Source: 70-18 sp041691815 (GTDB lineage Bacteria; Pseudomonadota; Alphaproteobacteria; Acetobacterales; Acetobacteraceae). From it: 64,000 nucleotides of DNA. Numbering within the stretch: position 1 is the first letter of the stretch; every line of letters begins with the position of its first letter. The notes beneath the pieces were generated by a model. That model saw nothing but the letters and a program-made list of their open reading frames with translations, was not told the DNA's origin and searched no databases. Made by a program: the position numbers and the translations under genes. The stretch spans positions 19,394-83,393 of the forward strand of contig JBEPTZ010000003.1 in the NCBI GenBank assembly GCA_041691815.1. Reading direction: 5' to 3'. This document shows, piece by piece, positions 63,997-64,000 of this stretch.

Positions 63997-64000
63997 TGGT

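Overview
The window is a very GC-rich (about 70% by eye), densely coded chromosomal segment of an alphaproteobacterium. The gene set (UbiK-YbjN-ProC block, Lgt/PgeF block, trpB-trpA-accD-folC, Tim44-like/MltA/SecB, MbfA-type rubrerythrin-VIT1 fusion) and the T-rich intergenic hairpin repeats point to the Acetobacteraceae. That placement is inference from gene content and style, not from a search. I see no rRNA, tRNA, CRISPR array, insertion sequence or phage genes.

Layout. 1-2.1 kb (minus): start of a TetR-like regulator, proC, a YbjN-domain protein and UbiK. 2.2-6.7 kb (plus): rfaD, lgt, a MidA/NDUFAF7-like methyltransferase, pgeF and a lipoprotein, mostly with stop/start overlaps. 6.8-15.6 kb: prs, a GST, a histidine phosphatase, a large DUF2339 membrane protein (minus), rplY-pth-ychF and a WsaF-like glycosyltransferase. 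15.6-19.6 kb is a catabolic accessory stretch: a hydantoin-racemase-like protein, a cytosine-deaminase-like amidohydrolase, an SDR lacking its catalytic residues, and a gentisate-dioxygenase-like cupin. 19.6-21.4 kb, in unusually AT-rich surroundings, encodes a 71-residue peptide followed by a radical SAM/SPASM enzyme. This is a candidate RiPP locus and the most likely undescribed system here. 21.5-34.8 kb (minus): penicillin acylase, trpS, murJ, gpsA, rlmJ, two transporters, a PRC-barrel lipoprotein, a GGT and an S9 peptidase. 35-47.5 kb: an SDR, an HD/PDE-like phosphohydrolase, argF-argD, recX, azlCD, an MFS protein, trpB-trpA-accD-folC, a cupin and a GNAT. 47.5-55.6 kb: mbfA, a class IV aminotransferase, then a lower-GC island (GSCFA protein, unknown partner, FkbH-like HAD protein) in which a 128-bp direct repeat flanks the HAD gene, followed by an MFS/TetR pair. 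55.9-64 kb: a possible heme-binding protein, LysE, RraA, hemW, an orphan DNA methyltransferase, mltA, a Tim44-like protein, a histidine phosphatase and secB.

The strongest non-coding signal is a roughly 120-130-bp interspersed repeat present 12 times between 9.0 and 64.0 kb. Each copy has a T/A-rich hairpin at each end and a long GC-rich imperfect palindrome in the middle. Eleven of the twelve lie within about 15 nt of a stop codon or contain it, which suggests a dispersed bidirectional terminator or 3'-UTR element. One copy supplies the start codon and the beginning of the signal peptide of the penicillin acylase. Another separates trpB from trpA.
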